12,347 bases of DNA from JBFMCC01 sp034435275 (GTDB lineage: Bacteria > Chloroflexota > Anaerolineae > Anaerolineales > Villigracilaceae), in the NCBI GenBank assembly GCA_034435275.1, contig DAOTXP010000129.1:1-12347 (forward strand). The letters are read 5' to 3'. A program made the position numbers and the translations under genes. Positions 1-4,960 of the stretch are shown here, in pieces. Position 1 is the stretch's first letter; the number at the start of each line of letters is the position of its first letter. A model generated the notes under the pieces. That model saw only the letters and a program-made list of their open reading frames with translations. It made no database searches and was not told where the DNA came from.

Positions 1-134
1 TGATGCCCGGGGATAACGTGAACCTGACGGTGGAATTGATCGTTCCGGTAGCGCTGGAGCAGGGCTCGAAGTTCGCCATCCGCGAAGGCGGCCTGACCGT
101 CGGCGCCGGCGTTATCACCAAAATCATCGAGTAA
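1..134 (+). CDS. tuf: Elongation factor Tu, C-terminal fragment (5' end outside window)
   Basis: This is the last 44 residues of EF-Tu, the GTPase that delivers aminoacyl-tRNA to the ribosome. The gene enters from the left edge; the first full codon is at position 3. The translation contains MPGDNVNLTVELI, then AIREGGLTVGAGVITKIIE and a TAA stop, which is the classic end of domain III (the second beta-barrel, which contacts tRNA and EF-Ts). The final residues usually read GRTVGAGVV in proteobacteria; LTVGAGVI is a normal variant. Only 11 bp separate the stop from rpmG, so the two are very probably cotranscribed. The GTPase domain is not in the window, so nothing can be said about it. Confidence 0.97.
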   Translation, partial: MPGDNVNLTVELIVPVALEQGSKFAIREGGLTVGAGVITKIIE

Positions 135-145
135 GAAGGTAAGGC

Positions 146-316
146 ATGGCATCCAAGAAGAAAGACGTGCGCCCGGTCATTACACTCCAGTGTGGTGACT
201 GCAAGGAGCGCAACTACACGACCGAGAAGAACCGCCGCAACGACCCGAACCGGCTCGAGTTCAACAAGTATTGCCCTCGTTGCCGCAAGCACACGTTGCA
301 TCGCGAAACGAAATAG
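146..316 (+). CDS. rpmG: 50S ribosomal protein L33 (four-cysteine zinc form)
   Basis: L33 is a small protein of the large subunit near the E site. The 56-residue product starts MASKKKDVRPVITLQCGDC and ends HTLHRETK. It keeps two Cys pairs, C16-x2-C19 and C43-x2-C46, so this is the zinc-ribbon (C+) form rather than the zinc-free paralogue that some bacteria induce under zinc starvation. The length is normal for L33. The ATG is preceded by AAGGTAAGG, a reasonable ribosome binding site. It lies between tuf and tRNA-Trp/secE, the usual place for this gene in many Gram-positive-like and deep-branching bacteria. Confidence 0.96.
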   Translation: MASKKKDVRPVITLQCGDCKERNYTTEKNRRNDPNRLEFNKYCPRCRKHTLHRETK

Positions 317-329
317 ATTGCTGGTCGAA

Positions 330-404
330 TAGTCGTCTGGTTTCATAGTCCAGTGTTTGCAAATTGTGACCATTAGACTATGAGACGGCGAGACTAATCG
401 ACTA
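330..404 (+). repeat. Imperfect inverted repeat between rpmG and tRNA-Trp
   Basis: TCATAGTC (343-350) pairs with GACTATGA (376-383), CGTC (334-337) with GACG (384-387), and TAGTCG (330-335) could alternatively pair with CGACTA (399-404). Together they can fold into a long bulged hairpin. There is no T-run, so it is not a standard terminator. It may be a processing structure for the tRNA precursor or a small dispersed palindrome. No convincing promoter is seen in this gap. Confidence 0.45.
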
Positions 405-407
405 CCT

Positions 408-480
408 AGGCCAGTAGCTCAATTGGTAGAGCACTCGTCTCCAAAACGAGCGGTTGTGGGTTCAAGTCCTGCCTGGCCTG
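408..480 (+). tRNA. trnW: tRNA-Trp (CCA anticodon)
   Basis: A full 73-nt cloverleaf can be drawn. The acceptor stem is AGGCCAG (408-414) with CTGGCCT (473-479) and discriminator G480. The D arm is GCTC/GAGC. The anticodon stem is CTCGT (434-438) with ACGAG (446-450), around loop CTCCAAA with anticodon CCA at 441-443, reading UGG. The T loop is TTCAAGT. The 3' CCA is not encoded and must be added enzymatically. A tRNA-Trp immediately before secE-nusG is a recurrent arrangement in bacteria, and the tRNA is probably cut from the tuf-rpmG-secE transcript. Confidence 0.96.
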
Positions 481-491
481 CCTGAAGGCTG

Positions 492-515
492 ACGCCGTCT
501 GCTGGGCGGCGTTTT
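492..515 (+). terminator. Weak terminator-like hairpin after tRNA-Trp
   Basis: ACGCCG (492-497) pairs with CGGCGT (507-512) around a 9-nt loop and is followed by TTTT at 512-515. The stem is short (6 bp) and the T-run only four, so it may be a partial attenuator or an RNase processing stem separating the tRNA from secE rather than a full stop. Confidence 0.45.
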
Positions 516-544
516 AGCCGTAAAAAGAGAGCAAGGAGTCTGCC

Positions 545-751
545 TTGGCTGAGAAGGAAAAAAAACAAAACGCCATCCAGCGATTCGTGCGTGAGACGGT
601 TGGAGAGCTTCGCAAAGTTTCATGGCCCACCTGGTCGGAAGTTCGTCAGTTGACAGTGATCGTGCTGGTGGTCATGGTGATCATGGGTCTCGTGCTGAGC
701 CTGGTGGATTTGGGCGCCGGGTCGCTCCTTGACCTGGCCTTGGGTGTATAG
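545..751 (+). CDS. secE: Preprotein translocase subunit SecE
   Basis: SecE clamps SecY in the Sec translocon of the cytoplasmic membrane. The 68-residue protein is the short, single-helix bacterial form. It has a lysine-rich cytoplasmic start, an amphipathic segment FVRETVGELRKVSWPTWSEV (about residues 14-33) with the family hallmark K-V-x-W-P, then one transmembrane helix (about 35-58) rich in V, I, M and L. The start is TTG at 545, preceded by AAGGAG at the right distance; no ATG in frame lies upstream within the tRNA gap. It is followed 25 bp later by nusG, the near-universal secE-nusG pair. Confidence 0.95.
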   Translation: MAEKEKKQNAIQRFVRETVGELRKVSWPTWSEVRQLTVIVLVVMVIMGLVLSLVDLGAGSLLDLALGV

Positions 752-776
752 CCCGAATCTTGAGATTGAGGTTTTG

Positions 777-1568
777 ATGGACGAGCAGGATCCGAAAGAA
801 CAGTTTGAGCAGGGACCGGTCGAGGCGGCTGATTCGATTCAGGCGCCGAAGGACGAACCGGTCGTTTCGGATTCTGAACCGGTGGCCGAGCCCATTCCTT
901 CGTCTGTGAAAGAGGCGGAAGCATCCATTGAGGAGCCTGTCGAGGTCGCGGAGGAGGTCGAGTTGCCGGCAGACGCGCCGGTCGTTTCGGAACCAGAACC
1001 GGCGGCCCAACCTGTGCCTGCGTCCGCGACAGGAGCGTCCGAGGAGGGCCCGGCTTGGTATGTTATTCATTGCTACTCGGGCTACGAGAATAAGGTGCGC
1101 CACAACCTCGAACAACGCATCGAAACGATGGGCATGAAGAACAAGATCTTCGATGTGGTGGTGCCGACGCAGGAAGAAGTGGAAGTGCGCGACGGCAAGC
1201 GCCGCACGGTGGAACGCCACATTTTCCCCGGCTATGTGCTGGTGAACATGGTCCTGACGGAGGAGTCATGGTATGTGGTGCGCAACACGCCCGGCGTGAC
1301 CGGTTTCGTGGGTATGGGCAACCTGCCCACACCGCTTCGCCCGGAAGAAGTGGCGCAAATTGTCAAGCGTATGGAGGCAGAGGCCCCGACGGTGAAGGTC
1401 TCGTTCAAGGCGGGTGAACGCGTGCGCATTGTGGACGGGCCGTTCAACGATTTCCGCGGTATCGTGGCGGAGATTGACATGGAGCGCACGAAGGTGCGCG
1501 TGATGGTCAACTTCTTCGGGCGCGAGACGCCGGTGGAGTTGGACTTTCTCCAGGTGGAGAAAGCGTAA
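777..1568 (+). CDS. nusG: Transcription termination/antitermination protein NusG with long acidic N-terminal extension
   Basis: NusG binds RNA polymerase through its NGN domain and links it to the ribosome or Rho through its KOW domain. The 263-residue protein has the NGN domain from about residue 92 (WYVIHCYSGYENKVRHNLE) with HIFPGYVLVNM at 148-158, and the KOW domain from about 212 (KAGERVRIVDGPFNDFRG). Typical NusG is about 180 residues; here the first ~90 are an extra acidic, Pro/Val/Glu-rich, probably disordered tail. The tail contains a duplicated block (VVSDSEPVAEPIPSS at 29-43 and VVSEPEPAAQPVPAS at 69-83, 40 residues or 120 nt apart). The ATG at 777 follows GAGG at 768-771; a TTG at 729 inside secE is possible but has no reason to be preferred. 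Confidence 0.94.
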   Translation: MDEQDPKEQFEQGPVEAADSIQAPKDEPVVSDSEPVAEPIPSSVKEAEASIEEPVEVAEEVELPADAPVVSEPEPAAQPVPASATGASEEGPAWYVIHCYSGYENKVRHNLEQRIETMGMKNKIFDVVVPTQEEVEVRDGKRRTVERHIFPGYVLVNMVLTEESWYVVRNTPGVTGFVGMGNLPTPLRPEEVAQIVKRMEAEAPTVKVSFKAGERVRIVDGPFNDFRGIVAEIDMERTKVRVMVNFFGRETPVELDFLQVEKA

Positions 1569-1576
1569 TTTTGACG

Positions 1577-1614
1577 GTGACAGGCTGCCCGGAGCGAAGT
1601 CGAAGGGTCCCCTG
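1577..1614. repeat. Possible dispersed repeat fragment in the nusG-rplK gap
   Basis: The stretch around GGAGCGAAGTCGAAGGGTCC (1591-1610) has the look of a short dispersed intergenic repeat: it carries the internal direct repeat CGAAG-T-CGAAG and does not belong to the leader that follows. I recall similar GAGCGAAGTCGAAGG elements as frequent in intergenic regions of Chloroflexota and some other genomes, but copy number cannot be shown from this window, where I see one copy. Confidence 0.4.
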
Positions 1615-1619
1615 AATCG

Positions 1620-1660
1620 GTGGGAGGGTCTCCCGAAATGGCCCGCTAAAACCACAAGGA
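1620..1660 (+). promoter_or_regulatory. L1 box in rplK leader (ribosomal protein L1 autoregulatory site)
   Basis: GTGGGAGGG (1620-1628) can pair through GTGG with CCAC (1652-1655), enclosing an inner stem GGGTC (1626-1630) / GGCCC (1640-1644). The 5' strand GTGGGAGG and the 3' strand AAAACCAC match the L1-binding helix of 23S rRNA, which in E. coli reads GGUGGGAGG...GAAAUACCACC. L1 is known to repress the L11-L1 operon by binding such an mRNA mimic near the rplK ribosome binding site. Here the CCAC arm directly abuts AAGGAG, so L1 binding would hide it. Confidence 0.75.
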
Positions 1661-1666
1661 GTAGAT

Positions 1667-2092
1667 ATGGCAAAGAAACTAAAAGCAATCGTTCGTCTGC
1701 AAATCGAGGCCGGTAAGGCCAACCCGGCGCCCCCCATCGGCCCGGCGTTGGCGGGTCACGGCATCAACATTATGCAGTTCTGCAAGGAGTACAATGCCCG
1801 CACATCGAACCGGGCGGGCGAAGTACTCCCGGCCGAGATCACCGTCTATACCGACGGTTCGTTTACGTTTGTTCTCAAGACTCCGCCTGCGGCAGTCCTG
1901 TTGCGGAAAGCGGCGGGCGTGGAGAAGGGTTCGGGCGTGCCGAACAAAGACAAGGTCGGCAAGGTGACGCGTGCGCAGGTGAAGGAAATCGCGGAAATGA
2001 AGATGAAAGACCTGAACGCGGTTGACATCGAAGGCGCCATGCGCCAGATCGAGGGCACGGCCCGCAGTATGGGGCTGACTGTCACAGATTAA
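1667..2092 (+). CDS. rplK: 50S ribosomal protein L11
   Basis: L11 forms the base of the GTPase-associated stalk with L10 and binds helices 43/44 of 23S rRNA. The 141-residue protein has the standard length. The N-terminal domain contains the proline-rich hinge region PAPPIGPALAGHGINIMQFC (residues 21-40), the thiostrepton-binding face. The C-terminal RNA-binding domain has KGSGVPNKDKVGKVT (87-101) and ends MRQIEGTARSMGLTV. AAGGAG lies 6 nt before the ATG. It lies 98 bp after nusG, with a small repeat and an L1-box leader in the gap, and is followed after 50 bp by rplA. Expression is probably controlled by free L1 through the preceding leader. Confidence 0.98.
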   Translation: MAKKLKAIVRLQIEAGKANPAPPIGPALAGHGINIMQFCKEYNARTSNRAGEVLPAEITVYTDGSFTFVLKTPPAAVLLRKAAGVEKGSGVPNKDKVGKVTRAQVKEIAEMKMKDLNAVDIEGAMRQIEGTARSMGLTVTD

Positions 2093-2095
2093 TTT

Positions 2096-2138
2096 GTGGG
2101 AGGGCCGCCATGAAGCGGTCCGTTTGAACCACGGAGGA
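2096..2138 (+). promoter_or_regulatory. Second L1 box, in the rplK-rplA gap
   Basis: GTGGGAGGG (2096-2104) again pairs through GTGG with CCAC (2129-2132). The inner stem GGGCCGC (2102-2108) / GCGGTCC (2115-2121) is 7 bp with one G-U pair around a 6-nt loop. The block starts 47 nt before the rplA ATG, exactly the distance seen at rplK. The inner stems differ in sequence yet both pair, which argues for a conserved fold rather than simple copying. It ends at CGGAGGAAA, the rplA ribosome binding site. Confidence 0.72.
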
Positions 2139-2142
2139 AACC

Positions 2143-2862
2143 ATGACCAAACACGGAAAGAAGTACCTGGCCGCCACGGCCAAAGTGGATCCTGAAAAGC
2201 TCTATTCGCCGCAGGAGGCGATGGCGTTGGTGCGTGAGACCAGCATTACGAAGTTCGATTCCACGGTGGAAGTGCACATGCGCACCGGGCTTGATCCGCG
2301 CATGGCGGATCAGCAGGTGCGCGATGTGGTTGTCCTGCCGTATGGCCTGGGTAAAACTGTCCGCGTGCTGGTGTTTGCCCAGGGCGACGGCGCGGCGCAT
2401 GCCCGCGCAGCCGGGGCGGACCTGGTCGCGGATGACGACGAAACGTTGAAGAAGATCGAAGGCGGCGCCTTGGATTTCGACGTTGCGATCGCGACCCCGG
2501 ACATGATGGGCAAGGTCGGACGCCTCGGCCGCGTGCTCGGTCCGCGCGGACTGATGCCGAATCCCAAAGCGGGGACGGTGGTCAACCCCGATGATCTTTC
2601 GCGCGCGATCCAGGAGGCCAAGGCCGGCCGCGTGGAGTTCCGCCTCGACAAAACGGCGAACATCCACGTCTCGATTGGCAAAGCTTCGTTCGCCGCCGAA
2701 CAACTTCATGCCAACTTTGCGGCGCTGATGGACGCGCTGAACAAGTCGCGACCGGCGGGTGCCAAAGGTGTCTATATCAAACGCATCACGGTCGCGACAA
2801 CGATGGGTCCGGGCGTCAAGGTTGACCCGAACCTGGCTCTTTCTATGGAGGCAAGCGAGTAG
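2143..2862 (+). CDS. rplA: 50S ribosomal protein L1
   Basis: L1 builds the mobile L1 stalk that moves deacylated tRNA out of the E site, and acts as translational repressor of its own operon. The 239-residue protein has family-typical length and motifs: SPQEAMALVRETSITKFDSTVEVHM near the start, GLDPRMADQQVRDVVVLPYG (residues 49-68), and LGRVLGPRGLMPNPKAGTV (129-147), the signature of domain II and its rRNA contact. It ends ITVATTMGPGVKVDPNLA and a short tail. The ATG at 2143 follows GGAGGAAACC. The long gap to rplJ contains an L10 leader, so rplK-rplA and rplJ-rplL are separately controlled. Confidence 0.98.
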   Translation: MTKHGKKYLAATAKVDPEKLYSPQEAMALVRETSITKFDSTVEVHMRTGLDPRMADQQVRDVVVLPYGLGKTVRVLVFAQGDGAAHARAAGADLVADDDETLKKIEGGALDFDVAIATPDMMGKVGRLGRVLGPRGLMPNPKAGTVVNPDDLSRAIQEAKAGRVEFRLDKTANIHVSIGKASFAAEQLHANFAALMDALNKSRPAGAKGVYIKRITVATTMGPGVKVDPNLALSMEASE

Positions 2863-2908
2863 AAATATTCGCATCACTCAGCCAGCCACTTCGCCAATGA
2901 CGGCGGGC

Positions 2909-3061
2909 GCCCTGCGGTTGCATGTCTCGTTCAGGGCTTAATATCCTGCTCAGGCGGAGACTCATGCAAGCATCGGCTCGAAAGAGCCGTTCCCTCCGGG
3001 ATTGCAGAAAGTCTTTGCCTCGCGAAGCGTGTGGCAAAGACTTTTTGTTGAAAGGAGGTGA
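2909..3061 (+). promoter_or_regulatory. Ribosomal protein L10 leader of rplJL
   Basis: The 206-nt gap before rplJ carries the conserved core of the L10 leader: GCTTAATATCCTG (2936-2948) followed by CAGGCGGAGAC. Stem GTCTC (2924-2928) / GAGAC (2957-2961) closes it, with CAGG/CCTG inside; GCCCTG (2909-2914) can alternatively pair with CAGGGC (2932-2937). Downstream come TGCAA (2965-2969) / TTGCA (3002-3006) around the GNRA hairpin CGGCTC-GAAA-GAGCCG (2974-2989), then an intrinsic terminator. L10(L12)4 is known to bind such leaders; the location and motif make the call firm, while the exact fold is my reading. Confidence 0.82.
3008..3046 (+). terminator. Attenuator terminator in the rplJL leader
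   Basis: AAAGTCTTTGCC (3008-3019) pairs perfectly over 12 bp with GGCAAAGACTTT (3033-3044), with a small CGC-GAA-GCG extension in the loop and TTTTT at 3042-3046. It stands 22 nt before the rplJ start codon and directly before the Shine-Dalgarno sequence, so it must be conditional. A competing pairing exists: GGAGACT (2956-2962) with AGTCTTT (3010-3016). Confidence 0.85.
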
Positions 3062-3068
3062 TTTTCTT

Positions 3069-3596
3069 TTGGCCATATCTAAACAGCGCAAAGAAGAAGT
3101 GCTGGCCCAGTATCAGGACTGGCTGGGCCGCAGCCAGGCCGTGATCCTAGTGGAGTACACGGGCGCGACGATGCAGGCGATGGATGCGATCCGCGCCAAG
3201 ATCCGCGAGGCCGGTGGTGAATTCCACGTTGTCAAGAACACCCTGGCGAAACGGGCCTTCGAAGCGAAAGGCATGGCGATTCCGCAGGACATGTTCGAGA
3301 AAAGCACGGCTATCGGCTTTGCGTTTTCCGACGCCGCGGCGACTGCCAAGGCACTGACCGAGGTCATTAAAGGCATGGAGTTCGCCAAGGTCAAAGGCGG
3401 CTTCATGGGCGCGCAAGTGCTCAACGCTGTCCAGGTCAAAGCTTTGGCCGACTTGCCGCCGCTGCCAGTCATGCGCGCTCGTTTGCTTGGCGTGTTGCAG
3501 GCCCCGGCCGGCCAACTGGTCCGCACCCTGGCGGAACCGGCGCGTTCGCTGGCCGCTGTGCTCAAGGCCTACGCGGACAACCCCGCCGCTGCTTGA
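3069..3596 (+). CDS. rplJ: 50S ribosomal protein L10
   Basis: L10 anchors the L7/L12 dimers of the ribosomal stalk to L11 and rRNA. The 175-residue protein begins with a TTG-encoded Met, then AISKQRKEEVLAQYQDWL, the standard N-terminus, with the rRNA-binding region continuing through EYTGATMQAMDAIRAKIREA and VVKNTLAKRAFE. The C-terminal part (about 140-175), ending SLAAVLKAYADN, is the helix that binds L12 dimers. TTG at 3069 is preferred over upstream in-frame starts because AAAGGAGGTGAT (3051-3062), a perfect anti-SD match, lies just before it and the upstream part is the regulatory leader. The rplL gene follows after 74 bp. Confidence 0.96.
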   Translation: MAISKQRKEEVLAQYQDWLGRSQAVILVEYTGATMQAMDAIRAKIREAGGEFHVVKNTLAKRAFEAKGMAIPQDMFEKSTAIGFAFSDAAATAKALTEVIKGMEFAKVKGGFMGAQVLNAVQVKALADLPPLPVMRARLLGVLQAPAGQLVRTLAEPARSLAAVLKAYADNPAAA

Positions 3597-3670
3597 TGGA
3601 ATCGCGCGATCAAGAATCGCACCGCTTGTCGTCTAATCAATTTCACTCACAAGTAAGGAGTTGTGTAACA

Positions 3671-4057
3671 ATGGCTGCTAATCTGGAAAAACTGGTCGAA
3701 TCCCTGAGCGAACTCAGCGTACTCGAAGCCGCGGAACTCGTCAAGATGCTCGAAGAGAAGTGGGGCGTCTCTGCGGCCGCCCCGGTGGCGGTGGCTGCTG
3801 TCGCGGGCGGCGCGGGCGGCGCGGCCGCTGAACCGGTCGAAGAGAAGACCGAGTTCGACGTGGTCATCAAAGATGCTGGACCCAAGAAGATCGAGGTCAT
3901 CAAGGTCATCCGCCAGTTGACGAACCTGGGTTTGGGCGAGGCAAAAACCATGGCCGAAACCGCTGGCTCGAAGGTCCTGTCCGGCGCGGGCAAGGATGCC
4001 GCGATGGATGCCAAAAAGAAGCTCGAGGAAGCCGGCGCGGTTGTCGAACTCGCCTAG
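3671..4057 (+). CDS. rplL: 50S ribosomal protein L7/L12
   Basis: L7/L12 is the multi-copy stalk protein that recruits translational GTPases. The 128-residue protein has the N-terminal dimerisation helix hairpin (residues 1-35, LEKLVESLSELSVLEAAELV), an Ala/Gly/Val hinge (about 38-57), and the globular C-terminal domain EKTEFDVVIKDAGPKKIEVI through KKKLEEAGAVVELA, with the factor-binding stretch KVIRQLTNLGLGEAK. The ATG at 3671 follows AAGGAG by 10 nt; an in-frame earlier start at 3593 would add a non-conserved tail. It is the last gene of the ribosomal series: a strong terminator and a convergent gene follow, so rpoB is not next. Confidence 0.98.
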   Translation: MAANLEKLVESLSELSVLEAAELVKMLEEKWGVSAAAPVAVAAVAGGAGGAAAEPVEEKTEFDVVIKDAGPKKIEVIKVIRQLTNLGLGEAKTMAETAGSKVLSGAGKDAAMDAKKKLEEAGAVVELA

Positions 4058-4076
4058 TTTCTTTCTCGTTCCCAAT

Positions 4077-4106
4077 AAAAAGACGGCTCGAAGGAGCCGT
4101 CTTTTT
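4077..4106. terminator. Symmetric intrinsic terminator between rplL and lexA
   Basis: AAAAAGACGGCTC (4077-4089) and GAGCCGTCTTTTT (4094-4106) form a perfect 13-bp stem around GAAG. With T5 on both strands, it can end rplJL from the left and lexA from the right. Confidence 0.93.
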
Positions 4107-4121
4107 GATTCCCGGCGGCAA

Positions 4122-4820
4122 TTAAGCCGCCACAGATTCGACATTGCGGATGACCATGACCACTTTGCCTTTGATTTGCAGTTCTTCGTGTTTATCCACA
4201 TAAATGGGGGCCATGGTTGGATTGGCGGGCTGGAGGCGGTAACGATTGCTCTCTTTATAGAAATACTTGAGGGTTGTCTCGTCACGCTCCGGGAGCCAGA
4301 CCGCCACCATGTCACCGTTCTTGGCCTCGGCGTTACTGCCAACTTTGCGCATGACAACGATGTCGCCGTTATTTACCATGGCGTCGATCATCGAGTCGCC
4401 TTGCACTTCGAGAGCGAAGAGATCCTTGGTATCGCGCACGGGAAGCAGGCTGCGAGCGATTTCCACGCTCTCCTCAGCGTCGTAGGGATTGAAGTCGGAA
4501 GCGGGAACGGGGACAGGTTCACTGGCGAAGATGCGGCCGATGACCGGGATGGTAAACAGGTCCTTGGTCTTCTGGAGAAACTCGTCCATCTTTTCGGTCA
4601 GTTTCAGGCCGCGCGAGACGCGGTCTTCGCGCTCGATGTAACCCATCTTTTCCAGTTGCTCAAGGTAATAGTTGACCACTGAGGTCGAGGAGATGTCGGC
4701 CTTTTCACCGATCTCGCGGATGGACGGTGGACGGCCGAAATTCTCCCAATATTCCGCCAGGAATTTGAGGATCTTCAAGTGCCGTTCGCTCAGGCCTTTG
4801 CTTTTGCGTGCCATCATCAT
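4122..4820 (-). CDS. lexA: LexA SOS repressor / self-cleaving S24 peptidase
   Basis: LexA represses DNA-damage genes and cleaves itself when RecA filaments form. The 232-residue product has an N-terminal winged HTH (residues 11-74: LSERHLKILKF, GRPPSIREIGEKADISSTSV, YLEQLEKMGYIERE). The C-terminal S24 latent protease domain has Ser143 in VQGDSMIDAMV and Lys185 in TTLKYFYKE as the catalytic dyad. The usual Ala-Gly scissile pair is replaced by Ala99-Ser100 in IGRIFASEP. It is somewhat longer than E. coli LexA (202 residues), with extra residues between cleavage site and catalytic Ser. Three consecutive ATGs (4820, 4817, 4814) follow GGGAG; I take the first. It is transcribed from its own promoter with a LexA operator, hence autoregulated. 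Confidence 0.95.
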   Translation of the reverse strand: MMMARKSKGLSERHLKILKFLAEYWENFGRPPSIREIGEKADISSTSVVNYYLEQLEKMGYIEREDRVSRGLKLTEKMDEFLQKTKDLFTIPVIGRIFASEPVPVPASDFNPYDAEESVEIARSLLPVRDTKDLFALEVQGDSMIDAMVNNGDIVVMRKVGSNAEAKNGDMVAVWLPERDETTLKYFYKESNRYRLQPANPTMAPIYVDKHEELQIKGKVVMVIRNVESVAA

Positions 4821-4862
4821 TTCACACACTCCCGGACATTTTTCGCTTATTTGTTCTATTAA

Positions 4863-4892
4863 ATAATAACACGAACATCCGTTCCATGTCAA
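4863..4892 (-). promoter_or_regulatory. lexA promoter (sigma-70 type)
   Basis: On the minus strand TTGACA (4892-4887) is followed after 18 nt by TATTAT (4868-4863). The -35 is perfect and the -10 has 5 of 6 consensus bases. It lies about 43 nt upstream of the first lexA ATG and just beyond the corA terminator. Confidence 0.8.
4872..4885. promoter_or_regulatory. LexA operator (Cheo box)
   Basis: GAAC-ATCC-GTTC (4873-4884) is a perfect GAAC-N4-GTTC palindrome, the operator type of Bacillus-like LexA, and differs from the proteobacterial CTGT-N8-ACAG. It lies inside the spacer between -35 and -10 of the lexA promoter, so bound LexA would block polymerase directly. Confidence 0.85.
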
Positions 4893-4917
4893 GCGTTTCA
4901 GGGAGGTGTATTTTAAG

Positions 4918-4949
4918 AAAAAATGAGCGCCGGGAGGCGCTCATTTTTT
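4918..4949. terminator. Symmetric intrinsic terminator downstream of corA
   Basis: AAAAAATGAGCGCC (4918-4931) and GGCGCTCATTTTTT (4936-4949) form a perfect 14-bp stem around GGGA. On the minus strand it ends corA 11 bp past its stop and insulates the lexA promoter. Confidence 0.92.
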
Positions 4950-4960
4950 GTGTTTTGGCA

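Noticed and set aside
729..776. Upstream TTG start for nusG inside the secE coding region
   Set aside because: It would overlap secE by 23 bp and lacks a convincing Shine-Dalgarno, while ATG 777 has GAGG at good spacing.
2922..3068. Extended N-terminus of L10 from an in-frame start at 2922
   Set aside because: This stretch is the L10 leader and terminator; L10 homologues start at AISKQR, and the perfect Shine-Dalgarno supports TTG 3069.
3593..3670. Longer L7/L12 from an in-frame start at 3593
   Set aside because: The extra residues do not match the family and ATG 3671 has AAGGAG in front.
3996..4682. Open frame of 228 codons on the plus strand across the rplL end and opposite lexA
   Set aside because: It crosses a strong terminator and mirrors lexA; no domain seen.
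4821..4892. Longer LexA from an in-frame start at 4892
   Set aside because: That region contains the promoter and operator of lexA; the HTH begins just after the ATG cluster at 4814-4820.
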